A DNA stretch of 64,000 nucleotides from Pseudomonas migulae (GCF_024169315.1 NZ_JALJWR010000001.1:4266501-4330500), one strand, 5' to 3'; counted from the stretch's first letter, positions 30,497 to 40,645 are shown. Notes: generated by a model from the sequence alone, not told the origin. Numbers and translations are program-made.

Positions 30497-30515
30497 GTGG
30501 GACGGGGTGTGTCAG

Positions 30516-32195
30516 TTACCGCTCATGTACGTAAGTGCCCGGCGCTGCCTCGCCCTCGGGATACGCCTTGTTGCCCAGTTTCGTCGGGGCTTTTTTCAGT
30601 TCGCCCGAACGTTGCGCTTGCCAGGCCTGCCAGTGCAGCCACCAGGAATCGGTGTGTTTGGTGGAATTTTCCTGCCAGTCCTCGGCCTTCAACGGCATTT
30701 CGGTGCTGGTCATGTAACGTGATTTCGGATTGCCCGGCGGGTTCAGGATGCTCTGGATGTGACCGCTGCTGGACAACACGAACTCGACCTTGCCGCCAAA
30801 CAGTTGCGCCGACTTGTAGCAGGACTTCCACGGCGTGATGTGGTCGTTGGTGCCGGCCAGGGAATAGATGTCCGCCGTGACCTGCTTCAGGTCGATCGGC
30901 GTGCCGCACACTTCCAGTGCGTCCGGACGAATCAGCGGGTTGTTTTTAAACATCTCGATCAGGTCGCCGTGGAACGCTGCGGGCAACCGTGTGGTGTCGT
31001 TGTTCCAGAACAGGATATCGAACACCGGCGGCTCGTTGCCCAGCAGGTAGTTGTTGACCCAGTAATTCCAGATCAGGTCATTGGGGCGCATCCAGGCAAA
31101 GACTTTTGCCATGTCGCGGCCTTCCAGCACGCCCGCCTGATACGAGTGACGCTTGGCGGCTTCGAGGGTCTGCTCGTCGACGAACAACGCCACGTCGCTG
31201 TCCAGCGTGGTATCCAGCACGCTCACCAGCAAGGTGAGGGCGTTGACCTTCTTCTCGCCGATCGCCGCGTAGTGGCCCAGCAGGGCGGTGCAGGTGATGC
31301 CGCCCGAGCAGGCGCCGAGCATGTTCACGTCTTTGCTGCCGGTGATCGCGGTGACCACGTCGACCGCTTCCTTGAGCGCTTCGATGTAGGTCGACAGGCC
31401 CCACTCGCGTTGCTCCTTGGTCGGGTTGCGCCAACTGACGATGAAGGTCTGCACGTGATTGCGCAGGCAGAAGCGCGCCAGACTCTTGTCCGGGCTCAGG
31501 TCGAAGACATAAAACTTGTTGATCTGCGGCGGCACCACCAGCAATGGGCGCTCGTGCACCTGCTCGGTGGTCGGCCGGTACTGGATCAGCTCCAGCACAT
31601 CGTTGCGAAACACCACGGCGCCTTCGGTCACGCCCAGGCTCTTGCCGACTTCGAATGCGCCCATGTTGACCTGGCTCGGCATGCCGCCGTTGTGCACCAG
31701 ATCCTTGGCCAGGTGCGAGAGGCCGTCGAGCAGGCTCTTGCCACCGGTTTCGAAGAAGCGTTTGACCGCCGCCGGGTTGGCCGCACTGTTGGTCGGGGCC
31801 ATGGCTTCGGTCATGAGGTTGATCACGAAGTGCCCGCGTGCCACATCCTTGGGCCCGAGGTTGCTGTCGTCGATCCAGTCGTGGAGTTCCTTGCGCCACG
31901 CCAGGTAAGTCTGCAGATAACGTTTGTAGAGCGGGTTCTGGCTCCAGGCCGGATCGTGGAAGCGACGGTCATCGCTGGTCGGTTGCAGCTCGGACTTGCC
32001 GAACAGCACGTTCTTGAGTTCAAGGCCGAAATGAGCGACATGCCTGGCGCTATGAATCGGTTGCCTGATGGCCTGCCTGAGCACCATTCGAGCAGAAGCC
32101 AGTAGATCCTTTCCACGCAGCCCAACGACAGGATTCAGCCCCAAGGTATTTTCCGAGGCCTGATACTTCAAGTCATCGTTATTCTTGTTACTCAT
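30516..32195 (-). CDS. phaC1: Class II PHA synthase 1
   Basis: 559 residues, the main mcl-PHA polymerase. Catalytic Cys296 in GACSGG, Asp in AGTNDHITPW, His in SSGHIQSI. First gene of the leftward operon phaC1-Z-C2-D. The upstream 260 bases hold a candidate sigma-54 site and a perfect palindrome. Start ATG 32195 (MSNKNND) is standard for the genus. Confidence 0.97.
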   Translation of the reverse strand: MSNKNNDDLKYQASENTLGLNPVVGLRGKDLLASARMVLRQAIRQPIHSARHVAHFGLELKNVLFGKSELQPTSDDRRFHDPAWSQNPLYKRYLQTYLAWRKELHDWIDDSNLGPKDVARGHFVINLMTEAMAPTNSAANPAAVKRFFETGGKSLLDGLSHLAKDLVHNGGMPSQVNMGAFEVGKSLGVTEGAVVFRNDVLELIQYRPTTEQVHERPLLVVPPQINKFYVFDLSPDKSLARFCLRNHVQTFIVSWRNPTKEQREWGLSTYIEALKEAVDVVTAITGSKDVNMLGACSGGITCTALLGHYAAIGEKKVNALTLLVSVLDTTLDSDVALFVDEQTLEAAKRHSYQAGVLEGRDMAKVFAWMRPNDLIWNYWVNNYLLGNEPPVFDILFWNNDTTRLPAAFHGDLIEMFKNNPLIRPDALEVCGTPIDLKQVTADIYSLAGTNDHITPWKSCYKSAQLFGGKVEFVLSSSGHIQSILNPPGNPKSRYMTSTEMPLKAEDWQENSTKHTDSWWLHWQAWQAQRSGELKKAPTKLGNKAYPEGEAAPGTYVHER

Positions 32196-32235
32196 CTACG
32201 ACGCTCCATTGTCCTGAGACGAGTACCAGGGTCCA

Positions 32236-32253
32236 GCTGTGTAAGTACACAGC
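32236..32253. promoter_or_regulatory. Perfect palindrome upstream of phaC1
   Basis: GCTGTGTA-AG-TACACAGC, two perfect 8-bp arms around a 2-bp centre, 41-58 bases upstream of the phaC1 start. The size and symmetry suit a dimeric regulator; PhaD is a candidate by context only. No copy was seen before phaI. Confidence 0.45.
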
Positions 32254-32322
32254 CAATGCCAGGTACTACTGCTCGGGTGACCGTTAATTCTGCATCGCTG
32301 CTTTTTTGTTCGCAGAGAGCAC

Positions 32323-32338
32323 TGCAGGGAACTTGCCA
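32323..32338 (-). promoter_or_regulatory. Candidate sigma-54 (-24/-12) promoter of phaC1
   Basis: On the minus strand it reads TGGCAAGTTCCCTGCA, close to TGGCAC-N5-TTGCA, with the GG and GC pairs correctly spaced. It ends about 128 bases upstream of phaC1. A sigma-54-like element upstream of phaC1 has been reported in P. aeruginosa. Confidence 0.5.
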
Positions 32339-32455
32339 GTTCCATTGGTTACCCGAGTTTAATTTTTTTCGCAAGCAGGCCAATGACTGACCTCGCGGCC
32401 AAGCATTCAAACAGATGAAATTAGAAAATGCCCTCTAAAGCGCAAGAGGCTCGGG

Positions 32456-32833
32456 CTAGAGCATCAGCTTGACGACGGACTCGTTCGGATCACGGGTCTT
32501 TCCGGCGGCTTTCAGTTCGGCAAGATAATCGTTCCAGAGATCCTCCTGACGCACGCCCAGCTGATACAAATAATCCCAGGTGAATAGGCCGCTGTCGTGG
32601 CCATCGTCGAAGGTCAATTTCAGTGCGTACTGACCGGCCGGTTCTACCTTGGTCAGGCCTACGCCGATCTTGCCAAATTGCAGGATAGGTTTGCCGTGGC
32701 CCTGGACCTCGGCGGAAGGAGAGTGCACGCGCAGGAACTCGGCGGGCAGGTGATGCTCTTCGCCGGACGCGTATTTCAGCGACAGGGTTTTGGAGGCTTT
32801 GTGCAGTTTGATGTCGGTGGGGAGTTGGGTCAT
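32456..32833 (-). CDS. DUF971 protein (gamma-butyrobetaine hydroxylase N-terminal-like)
   Basis: 125 residues from ATG 32833 (MTQLPTDIKLH); a TTG at 32842 is an alternative. DUF971-type sequence: LSLKYASGEEH, EFLRVHSPSAEVQGHG and HDSGLFTWDYLY. Proteins of this type resemble the N-terminal domain of eukaryotic carnitine-pathway dioxygenases and may bind metal, but the bacterial role is not established. It lies between phaC1 and hslU, as in PAO1 (PA5055). Confidence 0.82.
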   Translation of the reverse strand: MTQLPTDIKLHKASKTLSLKYASGEEHHLPAEFLRVHSPSAEVQGHGKPILQFGKIGVGLTKVEPAGQYALKLTFDDGHDSGLFTWDYLYQLGVRQEDLWNDYLAELKAAGKTRDPNESVVKLML

Positions 32834-32871
32834 GGCCAGCAATCCATTTGTGTGGGCGAACCTGGTTCAAA

Positions 32872-32960
32872 TGTGGGAGCGGGCTTGCTCGCGAAGGCGG
32901 TGTGTCAGGCAACATTTAGTTGACTGACACACCGCCTTCGCGAGCAAGCCCGCTCCCACA
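32872..32960. repeat. REP pair between the DUF971 gene and hslU
   Basis: 89-base palindrome: arms tgtgggagcgggcttgctcg and cgagcaagcccgctcccaca, inner arms gcggtgtgtcag and ctgacacaccgc. Confidence 0.93.
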
Positions 32961-32986
32961 GGTCTGCGTTCGCCTGTAAGTATGGC

Positions 32987-34324
32987 TTACAGGATATAAC
33001 GGGACAGGTCTTCGTTCTGCGCCAATTCGCCCAGATGGCTGTTGACGTAGTCGGCGTCGATCAGGATCACCTTGCCGTCGTGGGCGCTGGCCAGGTCGCC
33101 GGCGCTGAACGACACCTCTTCGAGCAGTCGCTCAAGCAAGGTGTGCAGGCGACGGGCACCGATGTTCTCGGTCTTCTCGTTGACCTGCCAGGCGATCTCG
33201 GCGATGCGCTTGATGCCGTCCGGCTGGAACTCGATGGCCAGGCCTTCGGTTTTCAGCAGTGCGCAATACTGCTCGGTGAGCGACGCGTGCGGCTCGCTGA
33301 GGATGCGTTCGAAGTCTTCAGGTGTCAGCGCTTTCAGCTCGACGCGGATCGGCAGACGACCTTGCAGCTCAGGCACCAGGTCGCTCGGCTTGCTCAGATG
33401 GAACGCGCCGGAGGCGATGAACAGGATGTGGTCGGTCTTGACCATGCCCAGTTTGGTGTTGACGGTGCAGCCCTCGATCAGCGGCAGCAGGTCGCGCTGT
33501 ACGCCTTCACGGGACACGTCGACGCCACCGGAGTTGCCGCGCTTGGCCACCTTGTCGATTTCGTCAATGAACACGATGCCGTGCTGCTCGACCGCTTCCA
33601 GGGCCTTGGCCTTCAACTCTTCATCGTTGACCAGGCGGCTCGCTTCTTCGTCGCGGACCAGTTTCAACGCTTCCTTGACCTTGAGCTTGCGGCTCTTGCG
33701 TTTGCCCTTGCCCATGTTGGCGAACAGGCTCTGCAACTGGTTGGTCATTTCTTCCATGCCCGGTGGCGCGGAGATATCGACGCCGGCCACTTCGGCGACT
33801 TCGATTTCGATCTCCTTGTCATCCAGCTGACCTTCGCGCAGGCGCTTGCGGAACAGCTGGCGGGTGTTGGAGTCGGTCGCCGGGGCGTCATCGCTGCTGA
33901 AGCCCATGCGAGCCGGTGGCAGCAGGGCGTCGAGGATGCGCTCTTCGGCGGCGTCTTCGGCGCGGTGGCGAACCTTGGTCATTTCCTGTTCGCGCAGCAG
34001 TTTGATCGCCGCATCCGCCAGGTCACGAATGATCGATTCGACGTCGCGACCGACGTAGCCGACTTCGGTGAACTTGGTCGCTTCGACTTTGATGAACGGT
34101 GCGTTGGCCAGCTTGGCCAGGCGGCGGGCGATCTCGGTTTTACCGACACCGGTCGGGCCGATCATCAGGATGTTCTTCGGAGTTACTTCAACACGCAGCT
34201 CTTCCGGCAGCTGCATCCGGCGCCAGCGGTTACGCAGCGCGATGGCGACGGCGCGCTTGGCATCGTCCTGGCCGATGATGTGGCGATTGAGTTCGTGGAC
34301 GATTTCACGGGGAGTCATGGACAT
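32987..34324 (-). CDS. hslU: ATP-dependent protease ATPase subunit HslU (ClpY)
   Basis: AAA+ unfoldase that feeds substrates to HslV. 445 residues. Walker [16 protein letters not shown], pore motif GYVGRDVE, an intermediate domain (about 110-240), Walker [10 protein letters not shown], sensor 2 near GARRLH, and the C-terminal LSRYIL tail that activates HslV. It lies 55 bases after hslV. Confidence 0.97.
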   Translation of the reverse strand: MSMTPREIVHELNRHIIGQDDAKRAVAIALRNRWRRMQLPEELRVEVTPKNILMIGPTGVGKTEIARRLAKLANAPFIKVEATKFTEVGYVGRDVESIIRDLADAAIKLLREQEMTKVRHRAEDAAEERILDALLPPARMGFSSDDAPATDSNTRQLFRKRLREGQLDDKEIEIEVAEVAGVDISAPPGMEEMTNQLQSLFANMGKGKRKSRKLKVKEALKLVRDEEASRLVNDEELKAKALEAVEQHGIVFIDEIDKVAKRGNSGGVDVSREGVQRDLLPLIEGCTVNTKLGMVKTDHILFIASGAFHLSKPSDLVPELQGRLPIRVELKALTPEDFERILSEPHASLTEQYCALLKTEGLAIEFQPDGIKRIAEIAWQVNEKTENIGARRLHTLLERLLEEVSFSAGDLASAHDGKVILIDADYVNSHLGELAQNEDLSRYIL

Positions 34325-34379
34325 AGTAATTGGCGGTCCTCAAGCAAAAGTGAGCCGTGGCGCTAAGGCCGGAACAGGC

Positions 34380-34910
34380 TTACTCGGCGAGGTCCTGCTC
34401 CTCAATGGTGAAGGTGTGGTTGGTGAATACGCAGATGTCGCCGGCGATGCCGAGCGCGGTTTCGACGATTTCGCGGGCCGACAGATCGGTCTTCTTCAAC
34501 AGCGCGCTGGCGGCGGCCTGGGCGTAACCGCCACCGGAGCCCATGGCGATCAGGCCTTCTTCGGGCTCGACCACATCGCCGTTGCCGGTGATGATCAGCG
34601 AGGCGTCTTTGTTGGCGACCGCGAGCATGGCTTCGAGGCGGCTGAGGGAGCGGTCGGTGCGCCATTCTTTGGCGAGTTCGACGGCGGCGCGAACCAGGTG
34701 ACCCTGATGTTTCTCGAGCTGGCCTTCGAAACGCTCGAAGAGGGTGAAGGCGTCAGCAGTGGCCCCGGCAAAACCGGCAATAACCTGGCCGTGGTACAGG
34801 CGACGAACTTTCTTCGCGTTGCCTTTCATCACGGTATTGCCGAGAGAAACCTGGCCGTCGCCGCCCATGACGACTTTGCCGTGGCGGCGAACTGAAACGA
34901 TGGTGGTCAA
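34380..34910 (-). CDS. hslV: ATP-dependent protease proteolytic subunit HslV (ClpQ)
   Basis: Threonine peptidase related to the proteasome beta subunit. 176 residues. Thr2 after the initiator Met is the nucleophile (MTTIVSVRR), with [10 protein letters not shown] and the GSGGGYA motif downstream. It heads the hslVU operon, so heat-shock control by sigma-32 is expected, but I did not see a convincing site in the REP-filled leader. Confidence 0.97.
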   Translation of the reverse strand: MTTIVSVRRHGKVVMGGDGQVSLGNTVMKGNAKKVRRLYHGQVIAGFAGATADAFTLFERFEGQLEKHQGHLVRAAVELAKEWRTDRSLSRLEAMLAVANKDASLIITGNGDVVEPEEGLIAMGSGGGYAQAAASALLKKTDLSAREIVETALGIAGDICVFTNHTFTIEEQDLAE

Positions 34911-35020
34911 GGGAGAGTCTCCACGCAGCGGGGCGAAAATGCCTTATGCCAACTCATATGGGGGTGGTGGAGAGGATTTCAACTGCGGGACTTGGCGGGG
35001 GACGAATGGCGTGCAATGAC

Positions 35021-35153
35021 TGTGGCGAGGGGATTTATCCCCGTTCGGCTGCGAAGCAGTCGCGAAACCGGTGTTCGCGATACTTCTGATACACCGCAGC
35101 TGTAGGCTTCAGGGCCGCTTCGCGACCCAGCGGGGATAAATCCCCTCACCACA
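35021..35153. repeat. REP pair, tgtggcgaggggatttatcc family
   Basis: Arms tgtggcgaggggatttatcc and ggataaatcccctcaccaca (one mismatch), with gttcggctgcgaagcagtcgc and gccgcttcgcgac inside. It fills the space between the SPOR gene stop and hslV. Confidence 0.9.
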
Positions 35154-35182
35154 GGGTTGCGGGTGACCCTTACAAATTCAAA

Positions 35183-35881
35183 TCAGCGGTTCTGGCGTTG
35201 TTGTAACAGCAGGTTGCTGAAACCCGCCCCGGCCAGTTGCTTCTGCGCAGTGGTCAGTTGTTCACGGTTGCTGAACGGCCCGACCAAAACCCGATACCAG
35301 GTCTCGTCTTTGACCGTGCCGGATTCAACCGCCACCGCCTGACCGAGCAAGATGATCTGTGCACGTACCTTGTCTGCATCGGCTTCCTTGCGGAACGAGC
35401 CGGCCTGCAGGAAAAACTTGGTCACTGGCGCGGCCTTGGCCACGGGTGGCGGCGGTGGCGGAGTGATGCCGGCCAATGCCGCTTGAGCGCGCGCGGTGTC
35501 GATCTTCGCCGCTTCCGCTGGCGTGACCGGCGTGGTCGGTACAGCTGGCGTCGGCGGCGTTTTCTCCGGCACGGCATCCGGCGGCACGATGACTTCCGAT
35601 TCCGGCAGCAAGGTGTAGAAGTCGTACTTCGGCTTCACCGGTTGCGTCGGGCTCGGTGGGGTCTTGTTGGCCTCGGCGATCTTGGTGGCTTTCTGCTGCT
35701 CGATCTTCTCGCGCTTGACGCTCTCGCTGCCCTTGCCCGGCTCCAGCTTCATCAGGAACACAATGAACGCGCCGACCGTCAGGCCGATCGCCATCCACAG
35801 CCAGCCCGGGATCGGTTGCTTTGCAGGAGCTTGGTAACGGCTGGCGCCACGCTTGGGTGCAGGTTTTTTCTTGGCAGCCAA
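35183..35881 (-). CDS. SPOR-domain membrane protein (FtsN-like)
   Basis: 232 residues. Basic N-terminus (MAAKKKPAPKRG), one membrane span about 27-44 (LWMAIGLTVGAFIVFLM), a Pro/Thr-rich linker with a run of seven prolines, and a C-terminal SPOR domain (FFLQAGSFRKEADADKVRAQ ... YRVLVGPFSNREQ) that binds denuded peptidoglycan glycans. The layout is that of FtsN-like division proteins. Its ATG lies 1 base after the argS stop, so the two are co-transcribed. Confidence 0.88.
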   Translation of the reverse strand: MAAKKKPAPKRGASRYQAPAKQPIPGWLWMAIGLTVGAFIVFLMKLEPGKGSESVKREKIEQQKATKIAEANKTPPSPTQPVKPKYDFYTLLPESEVIVPPDAVPEKTPPTPAVPTTPVTPAEAAKIDTARAQAALAGITPPPPPPVAKAAPVTKFFLQAGSFRKEADADKVRAQIILLGQAVAVESGTVKDETWYRVLVGPFSNREQLTTAQKQLAGAGFSNLLLQQRQNR

Positions 35882-35882
35882 C

Positions 35883-37619
35883 TTACATGCGCTCCAGAGT
35901 TTCCAGACCCAAGAGTTCCAGGCCTTGCTTGAGAGTGCGGCCGGTCAGCGCGGCGAGGCGCAGGCGGCTTTGCATTTGCGCCGGGGTTTCAGCACTGAGG
36001 ATCGGGCAGTTCTCGTAGAAGCTGGAGAACAGGCCGGCGACGTCGTACAGGTAGGTGCAGAGGATGTGCGGGGTGCCTTTCTCGGACACGTTGTTCAGGA
36101 TTTCGCCGAACTGCGCGAGTTTCGCCGCCAGCTCATGTTCATGTGCGGCTTCCAGAACGATCTGCCCTTCGACTTCGCTGAAGTCCTTGCCGAGCTTGCG
36201 GAACACACCGGCCACGCGGGTGTAGGCGTACAGCAGATACGGCGCGGTGTTGCCTTCGAAGTTCAGCATCAGGTCGAAGTTGAAGCTGTAGTCGCTGGTA
36301 CGGTGCTTGGACAGGTCGGCGTATTTCACCGCGCCGATGCCCACGACCTTGGCGATGTTGCGCAACTCGGCTTCGGCCAGCTCCGGGTTCTTGTCCTTCA
36401 CCAGGGTGTAGGCGCGTTCCTGGGCTTCGGTCAGCAGGTCGATCAGCTTCACGGTGCCGCCATCACGGGTCTTGAACGGACGGCCATCGGCGCCGTTCAT
36501 GGTGCCGAAGCCCATGTGTTCCATTTCCATCGGGTGCGTCACGAAGCCGGCCTTGCGGGCGACCGCGAACACTTGCTGGAAGTGCAGGGCCTGACGCTGG
36601 TCGACGAAGTACAGCGCGCGATCAGCCTTCAGCTTGCCACTGCGATAACGCACGGCCGCCAGGTCGGTGGTGGCGTAGAGGTAACCGCCATCCGCCTTGA
36701 CGATGATCACGGGCAGCGGGTCGCCGTCGGCGTTCTTGAACTCGTCGAGGAACACGCACAGGGCGCCATTGCTCTCGACCAGCAGGCCAGCAGCCTTGAG
36801 GTCGTTGACCACGTTGATCAGGTCGTCGTTGTAGGCGCTTTCGCCCATCACGTCGGCCATGGTCAGTTTGACGTTCAGCAGTTCGTAGATTTTCTGGCAA
36901 TGGGACAGCGAGATGTCCTTGAACTTGGTCCACAGCGCCAGGCAATCAGGATCGCCGGCCTGCAGCTTGACCACCAGGCCACGGGCGCGATCGGCGAACT
37001 CTTCGGATTCGTCGAAGCGTTGCTTGGCGGCGCGGTAGAAGTTTTCCAGGTCGGACAGCTCGTCGCTGGTGATCGGGTTTTCTTGTAGATAAGCCATCAG
37101 CATGCCGAACTGGGTGCCCCAGTCGCCCACATGGTTCTGACGGATCACGTCGTCGCCGAGGAATTCCAGCACGCGGGCCACGCCGTCGCCAATGATGGTC
37201 GAGCGCAAGTGGCCGACGTGCATCTCTTTGGCGAGGTTAGGCGCCGACAGGTCAACCACGGTGCGCTGCACCGGGCCGGCCTTGCGCACGCCGATATGTT
37301 CGTCAGCCAAAGCGGCATCGAGGCGAGTGGCCAGGGCCTGGGTGTTCTGGAAGAAGTTCAGGAAACCGGGGCCGGCGATTTCGGTCTTGGTGACGTTCTC
37401 GTCAGCCGGCAGCGCGGCGATGATTTTCTCGGCCAGGTCGCGCGGCTTCATGCCGGCCGGCTTGGCCAGCATCATGGCGATGTTGCTGGCGAAGTCGCCG
37501 TTCTTCTTGTCGCGGGAGTTTTCCACCTGGATCGCCGGCGACAGGCCTTCAGGCAACACACCTTCGTTGACGAGTTGGGTGATGGCTTGTTGGATCAGCT
37601 GGCGAATGGTGTCTTTCAT
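35883..37619 (-). CDS. argS: Arginyl-tRNA synthetase
   Basis: Class I synthetase of 578 residues. The HIGH-type motif is HVGHLRST; the KMSKS region is degenerate, as usual in ArgRS; the C-terminal DALR anticodon domain ends LGLETLERM. Start ATG 37619 (MKDTIRQ) is the family start; the frame open to 37742 adds 41 unrelated residues. Confidence 0.97.
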   Translation of the reverse strand: MKDTIRQLIQQAITQLVNEGVLPEGLSPAIQVENSRDKKNGDFASNIAMMLAKPAGMKPRDLAEKIIAALPADENVTKTEIAGPGFLNFFQNTQALATRLDAALADEHIGVRKAGPVQRTVVDLSAPNLAKEMHVGHLRSTIIGDGVARVLEFLGDDVIRQNHVGDWGTQFGMLMAYLQENPITSDELSDLENFYRAAKQRFDESEEFADRARGLVVKLQAGDPDCLALWTKFKDISLSHCQKIYELLNVKLTMADVMGESAYNDDLINVVNDLKAAGLLVESNGALCVFLDEFKNADGDPLPVIIVKADGGYLYATTDLAAVRYRSGKLKADRALYFVDQRQALHFQQVFAVARKAGFVTHPMEMEHMGFGTMNGADGRPFKTRDGGTVKLIDLLTEAQERAYTLVKDKNPELAEAELRNIAKVVGIGAVKYADLSKHRTSDYSFNFDLMLNFEGNTAPYLLYAYTRVAGVFRKLGKDFSEVEGQIVLEAAHEHELAAKLAQFGEILNNVSEKGTPHILCTYLYDVAGLFSSFYENCPILSAETPAQMQSRLRLAALTGRTLKQGLELLGLETLERM

Positions 37620-37752
37620 GGTCTTCTCTTTCGACCGCAAGCGCGGCGGCGCTTCGATGCGCTGGTGGAAAAACTGGGCATTATCCGTTGCGAAGGCGGG
37701 CTTGCCAACTATAGCGGGCAGGTTATGGATATGTGGTGACAATTAGACCGCC

Positions 37753-37832
37753 TTCGCAGGCAAGCCTCGCTCCTACAGGGGCACCAATATTGTGAACGAC
37801 ACAAACTTGTAGGAGCGAGGCTTGCCCGCGAA
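37753..37832. repeat. REP pair between priA and argS
   Basis: Arms ttcgcaggcaagcctcgctc and gagcgaggcttgcccgcgaa; a degenerate single arm (gcgaaggcgggcttgcc) lies just before at 37690-37706. Confidence 0.88.
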
Positions 37833-37845
37833 GACAATCTACCAA

Positions 37846-40065
37846 TCAATACAAATCGACGGGATCAACATCCAGCGACCAACGCACCGCCCGCCCGCTC
37901 GGCATCTGCTCCAGCACCAGCAACCAACTGGCCAGCAACCGATGGAGTGGCGCTCGAGCCGTCGCTTGCAGCAACAACTGCGCGCGATAACGCCCGGCCC
38001 GACGTTCCATCGGCGCCGGCACCGGCCCAAGCAGCTCGATCCCGTTCAAGCCCTGTTCGGCCAGCAAACGCTCGGCTTCGCTGCACGCCTCATCCAGAAA
38101 ACCTTCGGCCTGCCCCGGTTTATGTGCTTCGGCCCGCAACAACGCCAAGTGCGCAAATGGTGGCAAACCGGCGGAGCGGCGCTCGCTCAGCGCTTGCTCG
38201 GCAAAGGCGAAATAACCTTGCTCAGTCAGCTGCACCAGCAGCGGATGGTCCGCCAGGTGCGTCTGGATAATCACCTTGCCAGGCTCTTCCGCCCGGCCCG
38301 CGCGTCCGGCGACCTGGACGATCAGTTGTGCCATGCGCTCGCTGGCGCGGAAGTCGCCAGAGAACAATCCGCCGTCGGCATCGAGAATCGACACCAGCGT
38401 CACCCGTGGAAAGTGATGCCCTTTGGCAAGCATCTGCGTGCCCACCAGAATGCACGGGTGACCTTTCTGGATGGTCGCGAACAGCTGATTCATCGCGTCC
38501 TTGCGTGACGTGCTGTCGCGGTCGACCCGCAGCACCGGAACGTCCGGAAACAGAATGGCCAGGCGTTCTTCGGCACGTTCGGTGCCGGCGCCGACGGGCC
38601 GCAAGTCGACCTTGCCGCACTTCGGACAATGCCGGGGCACGCGTTCGACGTAGCCACAATGGTGGCAGCGCAGTTCACCGGAGCGCTGGTGCACGGTCAT
38701 CCGCGCATCGCAGCGCTGGCATTCGGACATCCAGCCGCAGTCGTGGCAGAGCAGGGTTGGTGCAAAACCTCGACGATTGAGAAAAACCAATACTTGCTGG
38801 CCCGCAGCCAGGGTCTGACCGATGGCTTGCTGCATCGGCCCGGAAATGCCGCTGTCGAGCGGGCGACTTTTCACATCCAGACGCAGGAAGCGCGGTTGCT
38901 TGGCGCCACCGGCGCGCTCATTCAGGCGCAGGAGGCCATACCGACCGGTGTAGGCGTTGTGCAGGCTTTCGAGTGAAGGCGTGGCGGAGCCGAGCACGAT
39001 CGGGATGTTTTCCTGCCGTGCGCGCACCAGTGCCAGGTCGCGGGCGTGATAGCGCAGGCCTTCCTGTTGTTTATAGGAGCCGTCGTGCTCTTCGTCGATG
39101 ATGATCAGGCCGGGGTTCTTCATCGGCGTGAACAGCGCGGAACGGGTGCCGATAATAATGTCGGCGTCGCCATCCCGGGCGGCGAGCCAGGCCTCCAGGC
39201 GTTCGCGATCGTTGACCGCCGAGTGGATCAGCGCGATGCGCGCATTGAACCGTTGCTCGAAGCGCGCCAGGGTTTGCGGGCCGAGGTTGATCTCCGGGAT
39301 CAGCACCAGCGCCTGCTTGCCGGCCTCGAGGGTTTCGCGGATCAACTGCAAATAGACTTCGGTCTTGCCGCTGCCGGTAACGCCGGCCAGCAGGAACGCG
39401 TGATAACTGTCGAACCCGGCGCGAATCGCTTCATAAGCAGCGCGCTGCTCGGGGTTGAGCGGCAACTCCGGTTGTGCCAGCCATCGGTCGTGACGTGCGC
39501 TGGGGGCGTGCTTGCGGATCTCCACTTGCACCAGGTCCTTGGCCAGCAGCAGATCGAGGCTGTCCTTGCTCAGCATCAGTTTGCTCAGCAATTGATGAGC
39601 GACGCCGTGGGGATGCTGGGCCAGGGTTGCCAGCGCTTCACGTTGACGCGGGGCGCGAGCGATGCGCGGATCATCAAGGCTGGCGCCGGGCGCAGCGGAC
39701 CAGAAGCGTTCCTGGCGTGCTTCGGCCAGCTCGCCCTGGCGCAGCAACACCGGCAATGCCCAACTCAAGGTATCGCCGAGGCTGTGCTGGTAATACTGAG
39801 ATGTCCACAGGCACAGCTTGAACAGCGCTGGCGGCAAGGGTGGCGTTGCGTCGAGCAGGGCCAGGGCCGGTTTGAGCTTTTCCGCGGGGACTTCACTGGT
39901 GTCGGTGATCTCCACCAGAATGCCGATCATCTCCCGCCGGCCGAACGGCACCCGCAGGCGCATGCCCGGTTGCAGCTGGGCGCGCAGGATTCCGGCCGGG
40001 GCGCGGTAGTCAAACAGACGGCGCAGGGGCGAAGGCAGGGCGAGGCGCAGAATGGCGTCGGGCAC
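37846..40065 (-). CDS. priA: Primosomal replication restart helicase PriA
   Basis: Superfamily 2 DNA helicase that reloads the replisome at stalled forks. 739 residues from GTG 40065 (VPDAILRLALPSPLRR); the frame continues upstream through a REP pair and that part is rejected. Walker A GVTGSGKTE, DEEH box IIDEEHDGSYK, motif VI QVAGRAGR, and eight Cys of two zinc sites in CHDCG, CQRC, CHHCG and CPKCG are all present. Confidence 0.97.
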   Translation of the reverse strand: MPDAILRLALPSPLRRLFDYRAPAGILRAQLQPGMRLRVPFGRREMIGILVEITDTSEVPAEKLKPALALLDATPPLPPALFKLCLWTSQYYQHSLGDTLSWALPVLLRQGELAEARQERFWSAAPGASLDDPRIARAPRQREALATLAQHPHGVAHQLLSKLMLSKDSLDLLLAKDLVQVEIRKHAPSARHDRWLAQPELPLNPEQRAAYEAIRAGFDSYHAFLLAGVTGSGKTEVYLQLIRETLEAGKQALVLIPEINLGPQTLARFEQRFNARIALIHSAVNDRERLEAWLAARDGDADIIIGTRSALFTPMKNPGLIIIDEEHDGSYKQQEGLRYHARDLALVRARQENIPIVLGSATPSLESLHNAYTGRYGLLRLNERAGGAKQPRFLRLDVKSRPLDSGISGPMQQAIGQTLAAGQQVLVFLNRRGFAPTLLCHDCGWMSECQRCDARMTVHQRSGELRCHHCGYVERVPRHCPKCGKVDLRPVGAGTERAEERLAILFPDVPVLRVDRDSTSRKDAMNQLFATIQKGHPCILVGTQMLAKGHHFPRVTLVSILDADGGLFSGDFRASERMAQLIVQVAGRAGRAEEPGKVIIQTHLADHPLLVQLTEQGYFAFAEQALSERRSAGLPPFAHLALLRAEAHKPGQAEGFLDEACSEAERLLAEQGLNGIELLGPVPAPMERRAGRYRAQLLLQATARAPLHRLLASWLLVLEQMPSGRAVRWSLDVDPVDLY

Positions 40066-40121
40066 GCGGGGGATCTCGATAGCGAAAAATATCAGCAGGG
40101 TCATAACCTGTGGGAGCGAAC

Positions 40122-40253
40122 TGTGGTGAGGGGATTTATCCCCGTTCGGCTGCGAAGCAGTCGTAAACCCGGTGAATACGGTTTCTCTGAAGCACCGCAA
40201 TCACAGGTTCAGGGCCGCTTCGCGCCCCAACGGGGATAAATCCCCTCGCCACA
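40122..40253. repeat. REP pair upstream of priA/rpmE
   Basis: Arms tgtggtgaggggatttatcc and ggataaatcccctcgccaca with the same inner sequences as the other members of this family. It fills the centre of the 349-base divergent space between priA and rpmE; the rest of that space contains only the rpmE promoter. A half-site tgtgggagcgaa precedes it. Confidence 0.9.
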
Positions 40254-40317
40254 GTTAACTGCCACAGAGGCGGTATTAGGTTCGGGAGCCTAGCAGACGG
40301 TCGGTCCTGGCGACAGC

Positions 40318-40345
40318 TTGCGCGATTTGGATTGTCTGGTAGAAT
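40318..40345 (+). promoter_or_regulatory. Likely sigma-70 promoter of rpmE
   Basis: TTGCGC, 16-base spacer, TAGAAT; about 70 bases before the rpmE start, in AT-richer DNA than its surroundings. Confidence 0.6.
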
Positions 40346-40414
40346 CCGCGGCCTAATTACGTGCGGTATTCAACAATAGTGTTGGGTGGCGGCACGCAGC
40401 CCGAGGAAGACACC

Positions 40415-40645
40415 ATGAAAGCTGATATCCATCCAGATTATCCAGTCATTGCTGTTACTTGCAGCTGTGGCAACAAGTTCGAAACTCGTTCGACCTTCGG
40501 CAAAGCTCTGCCGATCGACGTTTGCAACGAGTGCCACCCGTTCTACACCGGTAAGCAGAAGACTCTGGACACTGGCGGCCGCGTTCAGCGCTTCGCAGAC
40601 CGTTTCGGTGCTTTCGGCAAGAAACCTGCTGCTGCAGCAGAGTAA
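40415..40645 (+). CDS. rpmE: 50S ribosomal protein L31 (zinc-containing form)
   Basis: 76 residues from ATG 40415 (MKADIHPDY), 12 bases after a GAGGAAG ribosome site. Cys16, Cys18, Cys37 and Cys40 (CSCG, CNEC) make the zinc site, so this is the C+ type that is replaced by a Cys-free paralogue under zinc starvation in many bacteria. Ends in a Lys/Ala tail. Confidence 0.97.
   Translation: MKADIHPDYPVIAVTCSCGNKFETRSTFGKALPIDVCNECHPFYTGKQKTLDTGGRVQRFADRFGAFGKKPAAAAE

Noticed and set aside
40066..40200. Upstream extension of priA
   Set aside because: Encodes REP-derived residues such as SQPNGDKSP, which also appear in other REP-overlapping frames; GTG 40065 gives the conserved PDAILRLALP start. 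ATG 40104 remains a minor alternative.
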